Assembly (NCBI GenBank): GCA_013213875.1
Contig: JABSSV010000001.1
Span: 1-7,495, forward strand
DNA: 7,495 nucleotides
From: Lysobacterales bacterium
GTDB taxonomy: Bacteria; Pseudomonadota; Gammaproteobacteria; Xanthomonadales; SZUA-36
Direction of reading: 5' to 3'
The notes beneath the pieces are model-generated. The model had not been told where the DNA came from and did no database searches. It was given only the letters and a program-made list of their open reading frames with translations. Numbering within the stretch: position 1 is the first letter of the stretch; every line of letters starts with the position of its first letter. Made by a program: the position numbers and the translations under genes. Positions 1 to 5,809 of this stretch are shown here, one piece after another.

Positions 1-185
1 AGCTCCTGTACGCTGGCACCGCGATGGTGATTGACGGGGCCTGGTATGTGATCGTTGCCTGGGGCTTTTCCAACCCCCGCTGGCTGCCCTGGCTGCAGGC
101 GCGCTCGGTCTGGCTGGAGCGCCTGTTCGGCCTGATTTTGATCGCCTTGGCCTTGCGCTTGCTGTGGCAGACCCTGGCTTTCTGA
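1..185 (+). CDS. LysE/RhtB-family amino-acid exporter, C-terminal fragment
   Basis: The window opens inside a + strand reading frame of 60 complete codons that ends at TGA (183-185). The visible peptide has a hydrophobic stretch (about residues 8-24, including AMVIDGAWYVIVAWGF), a short basic loop (W-L-E-R), and a final hydrophobic segment ending in a leucine-rich tail with LFGLILIALALRLLW. The arrangement of a penultimate helix, an arginine-bearing loop with W-x-E-R, then G-x-x-L-I-x-L-x-L-R-L at the extreme C terminus is typical of LysE/RhtB exporters, inner-membrane proteins of about 205 residues that export amino acids or related metabolites. The start and two thirds of the gene lie outside the window. 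It is convergent with upp, with only 10 bp between the two stops and no T-tract terminator visible. The family call rests on the last two helices only, and the substrate cannot be told. Confidence 0.7.
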   Translation, partial: LLYAGTAMVIDGAWYVIVAWGFSNPRWLPWLQARSVWLERLFGLILIALALRLLWQTLAF

Positions 186-195
186 ATTCGACGCG

Positions 196-855
196 CTAGA
201 GCTTTTCCCCGAAGGCCAGATCACCCGCATCACCGAGGCCGGGAACAATGTAAGCCTGATCATTCAGCGTGTCGTCAATCGCCGCCACCCACAAGGTTGC
301 GTGTGCGGGTAAAGCGGCACACAGCGTGTCCACCCCTTGTCGGCTGGCAATGACTGCAACCACATGCAGCTCCGACGGACTGCCGCGGGCCCGCAGTGCT
401 TCCCAGGCAAGGACCATGCTGCTGCCAGTGGCAAGCATGGGGTCACATAAAATCAAGGTGCGGCCGTTTAGATCGGGGCTGGCCAGATATTCAATTTCAA
501 TCTCGAACGCATCGCTGCCATCCTCATGCTTGCGATAGGCGGACACAAACGCGTTATCCGCTCGATCAAAGACCTCCAGCAGACCTGCATGCAACGGCAA
601 GCCCGCCCGCAAAACCGTTGCCAGCACCGGTTGCTGTCTGAGCATGGGCACGCTGGCCTCGCCCAGAGGGGTAGGCACAGCCTGCTTCGCATAGGCCAGT
701 GTCCGGCTAATCTCATAGCCCATGAGCATACCGAGGCGCTCGATATTACGACGGAAGCGCAAGGGATCACCCTGCACATGCACATCGCGCAATTCCGCCA
801 CGATGGGATTGATCAGTGATGGTGACTGACTGAGGTCAATCAGTTGAGCGCTCAT
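196..855 (-). CDS. upp: Uracil phosphoribosyltransferase
   Basis: This cytoplasmic pyrimidine-salvage enzyme converts uracil plus PRPP to UMP and pyrophosphate. The 219-residue length fits the family (about 208 in enteric Upp). Visible signatures are the V-L-R-A-G-L segment at residues 81-86, the PRPP-binding loop L-C-D-P-M-L-A-T-G-S-S-M at 136-147, and the uracil-binding C-terminal motif Y-I-V-P-G-L-G-D-A-G-D at 202-212. The segment AYRKH (106-110) followed by IEYLASPDLNGRTLILCDP resembles the Bacteroidetes/eukaryote-like UPRT branch more than the classic enteric Upp; that subgroup call is from memory of the family. The ATG at 855 is chosen because GGGGAGGA lies about 5 nt upstream. The stop is TAG. 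It lies 75 bp downstream of the interrupted MFS gene in the same direction and could share its transcript, so a link to nucleobase uptake is possible but unproven. Confidence 0.95.
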   Translation of the reverse strand: MSAQLIDLSQSPSLINPIVAELRDVHVQGDPLRFRRNIERLGMLMGYEISRTLAYAKQAVPTPLGEASVPMLRQQPVLATVLRAGLPLHAGLLEVFDRADNAFVSAYRKHEDGSDAFEIEIEYLASPDLNGRTLILCDPMLATGSSMVLAWEALRARGSPSELHVVAVIASRQGVDTLCAALPAHATLWVAAIDDTLNDQAYIVPGLGDAGDLAFGEKL

Positions 856-1596
856 GGCGTCCTCCCCGGCTTGCCGTCAAACGCCAAAGCATCACGTGCA
901 CAGCCCATTGGTTCTCGCTGGTTTCAGCATCTATTCCGAGTCGCAGTCCTTGACCAATTGCGGCACTTCGCGCCTCACTCCCAGGTACATGCCCAGGTAG
1001 ACCAGCATACCGAGAAACGCAGCCATGGCGCACAAGGCGAATACCGCGTTGTAGCCGAGCCCGGCACTCAGCATGCCGGCCGCCAGATAGGGGCCAACAA
1101 TCTGCCCCAGCCCCTGAGCGCCGGGCATCAGGGATGCGAAGGCGCCGGATCGATCGATTACCGCTACCGTGCCCATCTGGTACACATCGATGAAAATCCA
1201 CAGCACGTTGAAGCTTGCCAAGCTGATAAACAGATGCAGCGGATTGATCTCCAGTGTCAGGATACCGACGATGGCGGTCATGATCAGCAACGTAACCAGC
1301 AACGGCCGGGCAAGACCAAAACGGTTGCTAAGCACCGTGGCGATCAGGCAGCCGACCAGGCTGCCCAGGGACACCCAAACCAGCAAATTACCGATCCAGT
1401 CAGCATCGATCCCCGCATCCAGCGAGGCCAGTTCAATGTAGACCCAGTAGGTACCAATATTGACGTAGGTGAAGAAAATGGCAGCCAGACAGACCCAGGG
1501 CAGATAGCGTGGCAAGCGCCGCGCCGCTGCCACCGCCGCGTCACTGCGACGCTCACCGGGAAGCGGTGCGGTGGGAATCCAGTAGAGCAGCGGCAG

Positions 1597-1620
1597 GCAT
1601 ATTAGAAAACACATTAGAAA
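1597..1620 (-). repeat. 12-bp imperfect tandem duplication in the MFS gene
   Basis: Two adjacent 12-nt units on the - strand (1620-1609 and 1608-1597) match at 10 of 12 positions and encode F-L-M-C then F-L-I-C. Within them, ATTAGAAAA on the + strand occurs identically at 1601-1609 and 1613-1621. The duplication keeps the reading frame and lengthens predicted helix 6 just after the TGA. It stands out as an AT-rich patch in a GC-rich gene. Confidence 0.75.
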
Positions 1621-1622
1621 AA

Positions 1623-1643
1623 CTATGTAAACTCCTCACATAG
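1623..1643. repeat. Short inverted repeat spanning the MFS stop codon
   Basis: CTATGT at 1623-1628 and ACATAG at 1638-1643 form a perfect 6-bp inverted repeat with a 9-nt spacer (AAACTCCTC on the + strand). On the - strand the spacer is the Shine-Dalgarno-like GAGGAG that starts at the TGA. It may be chance; there is no T-tract and a terminator is not supported. Confidence 0.4.
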
Positions 1644-2142
1644 ATAACATAGGCAGCACCTTTAGCTCCGCCGCCTGGGAGAAAGCAAAGGCAAATAACA
1701 TGAAATTGAAAGCGCGGGCCGGCCGACTTGAGCCTCCCAGTGTCGCTACACCGACCGCCGTGAGAATACCGCTGCCAACGCCGGCGAGCACGCGCAACCA
1801 TAAGGTTGGCTCATAGGCGGTTACCACCAAGCACAGGCCGTTGGCCAGCATGGCGATAGCAATGCCCAGCACTGCGAGCCAACGCCGGTTCCAGCGGGCC
1901 ATTACCAGGGAACTCATTACCGAACCCAGGGCGAGACCACCGAGATCTGCCCCAGCTACCCGACCAGCCTGGGGCTCGCTAAAGCCCAACTGCTCCACCC
2001 AGGCGGTCGTTAAGACAGGCACACCAACCATCACGCTGTAGCCCACTAGGGTCAGCACAATTCCGAAAGCTATGGTCTGCCAGCGGTCAAACGGCGAAGG
2101 GGTCACGCGCGATGCGTTCACATCCAAGTCAATGCTAGACAA

Positions 2143-2241
2143 ATGATCACTCCCGGTCGGTTCTGATCAGTGTGCCAAATCCGCGTAGCTCGCGAAAGCA
2201 CGCCTGTGCTACCGTCATGGTTTCACCGCGAAGATACCCAC
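2143..2241. promoter_or_regulatory. Divergent intergenic region with paired TGATCA sites
   Basis: This 99-bp stretch lies between the divergent MFS and FAD-oxidoreductase starts and must hold promoters for both. TGATCA occurs at 2144-2149 and again at 2164-2169, the second inside the 8-bp palindrome CTGATCAG (2163-2170). The starts are 20 bp apart, about two helical turns, which would put two bound subunits on one DNA face. A small hairpin, AGCAC-GCCT-GTGCT, lies at 2197-2210 in the leader of the + strand gene. No convincing -35/-10 pair could be picked on either strand. A role as operator is inference. Confidence 0.35.
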
Positions 2242-3789
2242 ATGCAGCAGCTAGGACGCATGGTCATCATTGGCGCCGGCATCAACGGTCTGGTGGCTGC
2301 CAATCTGGCCCAGCAAAAGGGCTGGCAAGTTACCTTGCTGGAACGGCATGGGGAAGTGGGTGGCGCCTGCGTGGCAGCCACCGCCGAGCTGGAAGGGCAA
2401 CAGCATGACTATGCCCTGGGTGCTTCCGTGCTGGGCCTCATGCAGGATTTTGTCTGGCAACAAACCGGCCTGGCCAACCGCCTGCAGGCCTGGGCACCTA
2501 CCCATCCGAAACTGGTGCATTTTCCCCAGGAACAGGAACCGGCGTGGATTTACCGCGACCCGGAGCGCCTGGACCAGGAATTCCGACAGCGCTTCGGTGA
2601 AAAGGGCGATCTGGCAAAATTCCGCGCCGATGAGGATCGGGTGGTACGCTTCTTGCAGCAAGGCTACGCCACGGGCCATGCACCCACGCTGGAGGCCGCC
2701 GAGGCGGCACTGGGGGCCGAACTTACTGCGCTGTGGATTAGCGGCAGCGCGCAGCAGCTGCTCACACACTACCTGACCGCTGAGCGTACCCGTTTGTATA
2801 TGGCCATGACCGTGACCGAATCCAGCCCGGTCTCCTTACGCGAGCCGGGCACGGCCTTTACCATCCCCATGATGGATTCCGGCTCCGTATTCGGCAGCTA
2901 CTACGGCTTTGTCCGCGGCGGCATCTGGCAGGTAACGCGCACGCTAGCGGACTTGAATCGCGAAATGGGGGTGCAAATCCATACCGGCTGCCACGTTGAT
3001 GGCATTGATGTCGACGCCGGCACAGTCCACAGCAGCGCCGGTACCCTGCCCTTCGATGAACTCGTACTGGCGACGGATCCGGTCACCGCCAGCCGCCTGA
3101 CCGGTAATGAACCGCTCGCGCAGCGCACGGCCAAAGAGCGCGTACTCGGTAGCGCTGGCAAGCTGAACCTTCTGTTCCGGCGCCCGGTGCGCTGGAAACA
3201 CGGCTCCACCGCAGCGGACTCCGACGCCGCCTTTCGGTTTCTATTCGCCGTCGATTCACTGGATGCCTTTGAGCAGGCCACGCTGGCTGTTTTGGATGGC
3301 AAGACCGACTATGCGCCGGGCTATTATCAGGTCTATTGCGAAGGGGCGGCCATGCGCCAACAGGGCCTGCATGAAAACTACGACCGGCTCGCGGTGTTCT
3401 TTAAAAACCTTGCCCTGGGCCAGAGCGGTGAACAACTCGCCGCCGTCGAACAGGATGTGATCGGCCGGCTGCGTCCACTGATAGAAAACCCGCAAGATCT
3501 GGCCTGGTCACGCTTGCTGACACCACGCGATCTACAACAACGTTTCGGCTTTCCCGGCGGCAACCTTGAACACACGGAGTTGGCGCCTGGCCAGCTGTTC
3601 GCAGAGCGGGGCTACTGTTCGCACCCGCAGCAACGGTTCTACGGCTTCGGGGATATGGAACGCGTATCACTGTGCGGATCTTCGACCTATCCTTGCGGAT
3701 CCGTGGCCGGCACGCCGGCCTGGATGTGTATTCAGGAACTGCTGCGCCACCGCAGCGGCGCAGCCGTGAGCCAGGCAGGACGCGACTAG
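2242..3789 (+). CDS. FAD-dependent oxidoreductase, PYROXD2/phytoene-desaturase-like
   Basis: The predicted flavoprotein has 515 residues. It opens with a Rossmann dinucleotide-binding fold: VIIGAGINGLVAA with G11-x-G13-x-x-G16, then the acidic ribose-binding E34 in LLERHGEVGG and the paired glycines 40-41. The C-terminal FAD-contacting segment lies near residues 477-492 (LCGSSTYPCGSVAGTP), matching the S-L-C-G-S-x-x-x-P-G-G-x-V-x-G-x-P signature of the PYROXD2/CrtI-type amine-oxidase superfamily. FPGGNLEHTEL just before it is also typical of PYROXD2-like proteins. Members oxidise C-C or C-N bonds; the substrate here is unknown and no carotenoid genes are visible. The frame is open to a GTG at 2170, but ATG 2242 is chosen because CGAAGA lies about 7 nt upstream and the Rossmann strand starts six residues later. 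ATG 2260 is possible. Its TAG overlaps the stop of the convergent solenoid gene. Confidence 0.85.
   Translation: MQQLGRMVIIGAGINGLVAANLAQQKGWQVTLLERHGEVGGACVAATAELEGQQHDYALGASVLGLMQDFVWQQTGLANRLQAWAPTHPKLVHFPQEQEPAWIYRDPERLDQEFRQRFGEKGDLAKFRADEDRVVRFLQQGYATGHAPTLEAAEAALGAELTALWISGSAQQLLTHYLTAERTRLYMAMTVTESSPVSLREPGTAFTIPMMDSGSVFGSYYGFVRGGIWQVTRTLADLNREMGVQIHTGCHVDGIDVDAGTVHSSAGTLPFDELVLATDPVTASRLTGNEPLAQRTAKERVLGSAGKLNLLFRRPVRWKHGSTAADSDAAFRFLFAVDSLDAFEQATLAVLDGKTDYAPGYYQVYCEGAAMRQQGLHENYDRLAVFFKNLALGQSGEQLAAVEQDVIGRLRPLIENPQDLAWSRLLTPRDLQQRFGFPGGNLEHTELAPGQLFAERGYCSHPQQRFYGFGDMERVSLCGSSTYPCGSVAGTPAWMCIQELLRHRSGAAVSQAGRD
3741..3764. other. Strong hairpin near the end of the FAD-oxidoreductase gene
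   Basis: GCTGCGCC (3741-3748) and GGCGCAGC (3757-3764) are perfect 8-bp complements around an 8-nt loop. The hairpin lies inside the coding sequence, 22 nt before the stop codon, at a convergent junction with no intergenic space. No T-tract follows on either strand, so it is not a standard intrinsic terminator, but it could stall polymerase or protect 3' ends from either direction. It may also be chance in GC-rich coding sequence. Confidence 0.35.
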
Positions 3790-4667
3790 TCGCCGGGAAT
3801 GGATACCTGACCGCGCACCTCACGGTGTGAAATGCCGCCGCTACTATCGTTTTGCACGGTAAAATCCCCGCCGATGTGGTTTGCCCGGATATCGCCCGAT
3901 GAGTCACGCACCACCATGAAGTCCTGCGTGACATGCTCGAAGCGGATATCGCCGGAACTGTCCTGACCGACCTCCACGGAGCCGTTAATGTCGCGCCCGT
4001 AGATCTCTCCGGAACTGTCATTCACGACCGTGACATTGCCGGTGATATCAGCAAAGCGGATATCACCGGAAGAATCCTTCACGCTCACCGCCCCGGTGAC
4101 TTCGCTGATGGCAATGTCGCCCGAGCTGTCGTTCGGGATGATGACATCACCGACGACTTCCATGACCTCAATGTCACCCGAGGAATCGCGGATGCTCAGG
4201 GCACCCGTGATGCCCTTGATGCGCAAATCGCCCGAACTGTCCTGCATGGTTACGGGTCCGGCGTTCAAAATCTCTACGTCACCACTACTGTCCTGTATGT
4301 CCAGAGGCAGCCCGGCCGGTACTTCCAGCATCAAATCCACATAGAAGTAATCCTTCGCACGCCAGGTCCATTTGCTACCCAGTTCAGGCGCCTTCACGAC
4401 CACCTGCGGCGACTCACCGTCACGGATCACTACCCGATCAGCGACAGCCCAATCGGCCTCAGACGCACAGATTCGGGCACGCACGCGCAATTGATCTCCA
4501 CGGACCCCGGTTATCCGAAGGTCTCCTGCCTTGGCACGCACTTCCAGCAGTTTGCTGTCCGTCAGATCGCGTGTGGTATCCATTTCATATTCGTGCTTGC
4601 ACTGGGCCCAAGCCAGGACCGGCATGACTCCGGCCAGCAGCAGCAATGCTTGCGTCAATCGTTTCAT
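3786..4667 (-). CDS. Exported DSSG-repeat beta-solenoid protein (DUF4097-like)
   Basis: The predicted exported protein has 293 residues from ATG 4667. That start is preferred over ATG 4685 (six codons earlier) because GGGGA lies about 5 nt upstream and it gives a textbook signal peptide: MKRL, a leucine-rich core, and A-W-A before QC as a type I cleavage site. No lipobox is present. After about 100 residues with a mixed beta pattern comes a regular array of nine D-S-S-G motifs every 17-19 residues, running almost to the C terminus. Alternating hydrophobics flank each motif (DIxV, then VxGxVxV). This matches the DUF4097/DUF2807 type of parallel beta-helix, whose molecular role is not well known; an envelope or surface location is inferred. 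Two cysteines (in AQCK and RICA) could form a disulfide. It lies downstream of the hydrolase gene in the same direction. Confidence 0.8.
   Translation of the reverse strand: MKRLTQALLLLAGVMPVLAWAQCKHEYEMDTTRDLTDSKLLEVRAKAGDLRITGVRGDQLRVRARICASEADWAVADRVVIRDGESPQVVVKAPELGSKWTWRAKDYFYVDLMLEVPAGLPLDIQDSSGDVEILNAGPVTMQDSSGDLRIKGITGALSIRDSSGDIEVMEVVGDVIIPNDSSGDIAISEVTGAVSVKDSSGDIRFADITGNVTVVNDSSGEIYGRDINGSVEVGQDSSGDIRFEHVTQDFMVVRDSSGDIRANHIGGDFTVQNDSSGGISHREVRGQVSIPGD
3837..4292 (-). repeat. Nine-fold ~19-residue DSSG repeat array within the coding sequence
   Basis: Counting from ATG 4685, DSSG begins at residues 132, 149, 167, 186, 204, 223, 242, 261 and 280, giving spacings of 17, 18, 19, 18, 19, 19, 19 and 19. 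Seven of the nine continue as DSSGD, one as DSSGE and the last as DSSGG. The repeats are protein-level: the four codons of the motif are spelt differently from copy to copy, so DNA identity is low. One turn of a parallel beta-helix per repeat is the simplest structural reading. Confidence 0.9.
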
Positions 4668-4705
4668 CTTCTTCCCCGTCTGCATGTTATCCAGCTATTG
4701 GCATC

Positions 4706-4734
4706 CCTCTGCGTGCGGTATGGCAGAGGCCATA
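4706..4734 (-). promoter_or_regulatory. Two competing hairpins in the leader of the solenoid gene
   Basis: In the ~90 nt between the hydrolase stop and the chosen solenoid start, TATGGC-AGAG-GCCATA (4719-4734) can form a 6-bp stem with a 4-nt loop. CCTCTGC (4706-4712) and GCAGAGG (4723-4729) can form a 7-bp stem with a 10-nt loop. They share bases 4723-4729 and cannot form together. Neither is followed by a U-run on the - strand, so no intrinsic terminator is supported. A leader switch or attenuator is only a possibility. Confidence 0.3.
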
Positions 4735-4756
4735 GAGGAAAAATACAGGCAATGAC

Positions 4757-5809
4757 TCAGTGCTGAACCTGCAAGAAGTCATGGATGCGATCGCGCAGCC
4801 GTGACTGCTCGCATTCCGCATTCGGGGCCATATGACCGCAACTGCTGGGTGACAGCCAGCGCTCACCCCCGGCGACCTCGGCAAAAACCTGCGAGGGGGC
4901 CGGATGCACATAGTGATCCTGCGCATAGACCGCCACCAGCAGGCGCGCTTGCACACGCCGCGCCGCTTGCGTGCGACTGTCACCCACAAGCCGCCCCACG
5001 TCGTGCCGGCGTGAGGCGCGCAACTGCGCCTGATGATTGATGATATCGCTGGCGCTACGCCCACCATCGAAGTCCGCCAGCCACTGTTGTGCATCGCGCT
5101 CACCGACCATGGACACAAAATAATCCGGCGACCAAAGGACCTGCGCCTCCTGGCGTGCCAGTCGACGTGAGACCTGCGCACGGCTTGGCTCGCTGCCATC
5201 GAAGCTCGCCATGGTATCCAGCATTCCGTCCCAGTTCAGTTGATCCCAGGCCGTAGGCCAGGGAGTTCCTTCGATGGCGACCACCGTGTGCATAAAATCC
5301 GGATAGCGAACGGCCCAGTCCAGCGCCTGCATGCCGCCCATGGAGACCCCCAGTACCACATCCAGCTGATCTATAGCCAGTGTCTCTCGCAGCAGTTGGT
5401 ATTGGCTTTTCACCATATCGCCGATGGTCAGCGTGGCGAAAGCCGGTGCCCCCTGCGGATGATTCGCGGGTGATGCGGATACGCCATTGGCCAGTGCATC
5501 GACCAGAATAACCGTGTAGTGATCCGTATCGGCGATGGCACCGGGTCCCACGTAGCCTGCCTCCCAGAGCTCGGCCGTGGTACCCGTATACCAGGTGGGA
5601 AACAGCATGATGGGCGCACCGGACCCCAATGGGCGCCCGGCCAGCCGATAGCCGATGGGACAGGGGGTCAGCACTTGATCCCCCGCGCTGCAATTCTCAA
5701 GCTCGCCTATGCGCAGTTCCGGCGGCTCAGGCGCCCGGTCATCAGCGTCCGCAGCGACTGGCCACAGCAGAAGCGTGGCCAGCAGTGCCGTCAGCGCCGG
5801 CCCTACCAT
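4757..5809 (-). CDS. Exported alpha/beta hydrolase, homoserine O-acetyltransferase (MetX)-like
   Basis: This 350-residue protein has the alpha/beta-hydrolase layout of the MetX-related group. An early strand and oxyanion region is at 67-77 (IMLFPTWYTGT), the nucleophile elbow at 154-159 (G-V-S156-M-G-G) is followed by MQALDWAVRYP as in MetX, and the acid is probably D298 (YAQDHY). The base is H326 (CGHMAP). True MetX proteins are cytoplasmic, but this one starts with a hydrophobic stretch ending P-V-A-A-D-A, a likely signal peptide. C40/C50 and C324/C333 could be disulfides, so a periplasmic esterase or acyltransferase is inferred and methionine synthesis is unlikely. ATG 5809 is the only usable start: the frame is closed by TGA eight codons upstream. 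It overlaps the dioxygenase end by 7 bp and has only a weak Shine-Dalgarno site, suggesting translational coupling. Oddly, the n-region has no Lys or Arg. Confidence 0.85.
   Translation of the reverse strand: MVGPALTALLATLLLWPVAADADDRAPEPPELRIGELENCSAGDQVLTPCPIGYRLAGRPLGSGAPIMLFPTWYTGTTAELWEAGYVGPGAIADTDHYTVILVDALANGVSASPANHPQGAPAFATLTIGDMVKSQYQLLRETLAIDQLDVVLGVSMGGMQALDWAVRYPDFMHTVVAIEGTPWPTAWDQLNWDGMLDTMASFDGSEPSRAQVSRRLARQEAQVLWSPDYFVSMVGERDAQQWLADFDGGRSASDIINHQAQLRASRRHDVGRLVGDSRTQAARRVQARLLVAVYAQDHYVHPAPSQVFAEVAGGERWLSPSSCGHMAPNAECEQSRLRDRIHDFLQVQH

Larger units (their letters stand above)
931..2142 (-). pseudogene. MFS permease interrupted by an in-frame TGA
   Basis: Read on the - strand from the TTG at 2142 to TAG at 931-933, one frame encodes about 403 residues, a normal MFS length, broken only by TGA at 1638-1636 (codon 169). 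The first half has hydrophobic segments near residues 23-43, 62-82, 88-108, 113-133 and 143-158, with a motif-A-like loop (ARWNRRW). The second half has about six more, with basic loop SNRFGLARP. Helix 6 reads LPMLSM, stop, GVYIVF, so the reading continues naturally through the stop. TTG is preferred as start because GGGAG sits 7 nt upstream and no in-frame ATG precedes helix 1. The next ATG after the break (1614) would give only a 227-residue half protein. Nonsense mutation is the simplest reading; a sequencing error, readthrough or two co-translated halves are alternatives. TGA is an ordinary stop in neighbouring genes. Substrate unknown. Confidence 0.8.

Noticed and set aside
186..195. Terminator between the LysE-like gene and upp
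   Set aside because: Only 10 bp separate the stops, and no stem with a T-tract is visible on either strand.
856..930. Promoter or small RNA between the MFS gene and upp
   Set aside because: The 75-bp gap shows the upp ribosome site and a possible 5-bp GGCGT/ACGCC pairing with a long loop, too weak to call.
844..1605. 253-codon open frame on the + strand
   Set aside because: It lies antisense to the MFS gene, has a low-complexity Gln/Arg/His-rich product without any domain pattern, and the opposite strand gives a clear membrane protein.
1636..1638. Selenocysteine at the in-frame TGA of the MFS gene
   Set aside because: MFS permeases are not known selenoproteins, the site is in a membrane helix with no redox motif, and the bases after TGA do not form a bacterial SECIS-like stem-loop that I can recognise.
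1636..1638. TGA as a sense codon through an altered genetic code
   Set aside because: TGA ends the LysE-like gene (183-185) and the hydrolase gene (4757-4759) at the expected protein ends.
2170..2241. GTG start at 2170 for the FAD-oxidoreductase gene
   Set aside because: It would overlap the CTGATCAG palindrome and add 24 residues without family resemblance before the Rossmann strand; ATG 2242 has the better ribosome site.
3401..4021. 206-codon open frame on the - strand across the convergent junction
   Set aside because: It overlaps the FAD gene in antisense and the solenoid gene in another frame, with an Arg/Ser/Pro-rich shadow product.
3933..4766. 277-codon open frame on the + strand opposite the DSSG-repeat gene
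   Set aside because: It stays open because the repeated motif keeps stops out of several frames. The opposite strand has a signal peptide and ordered repeats; this frame has neither.
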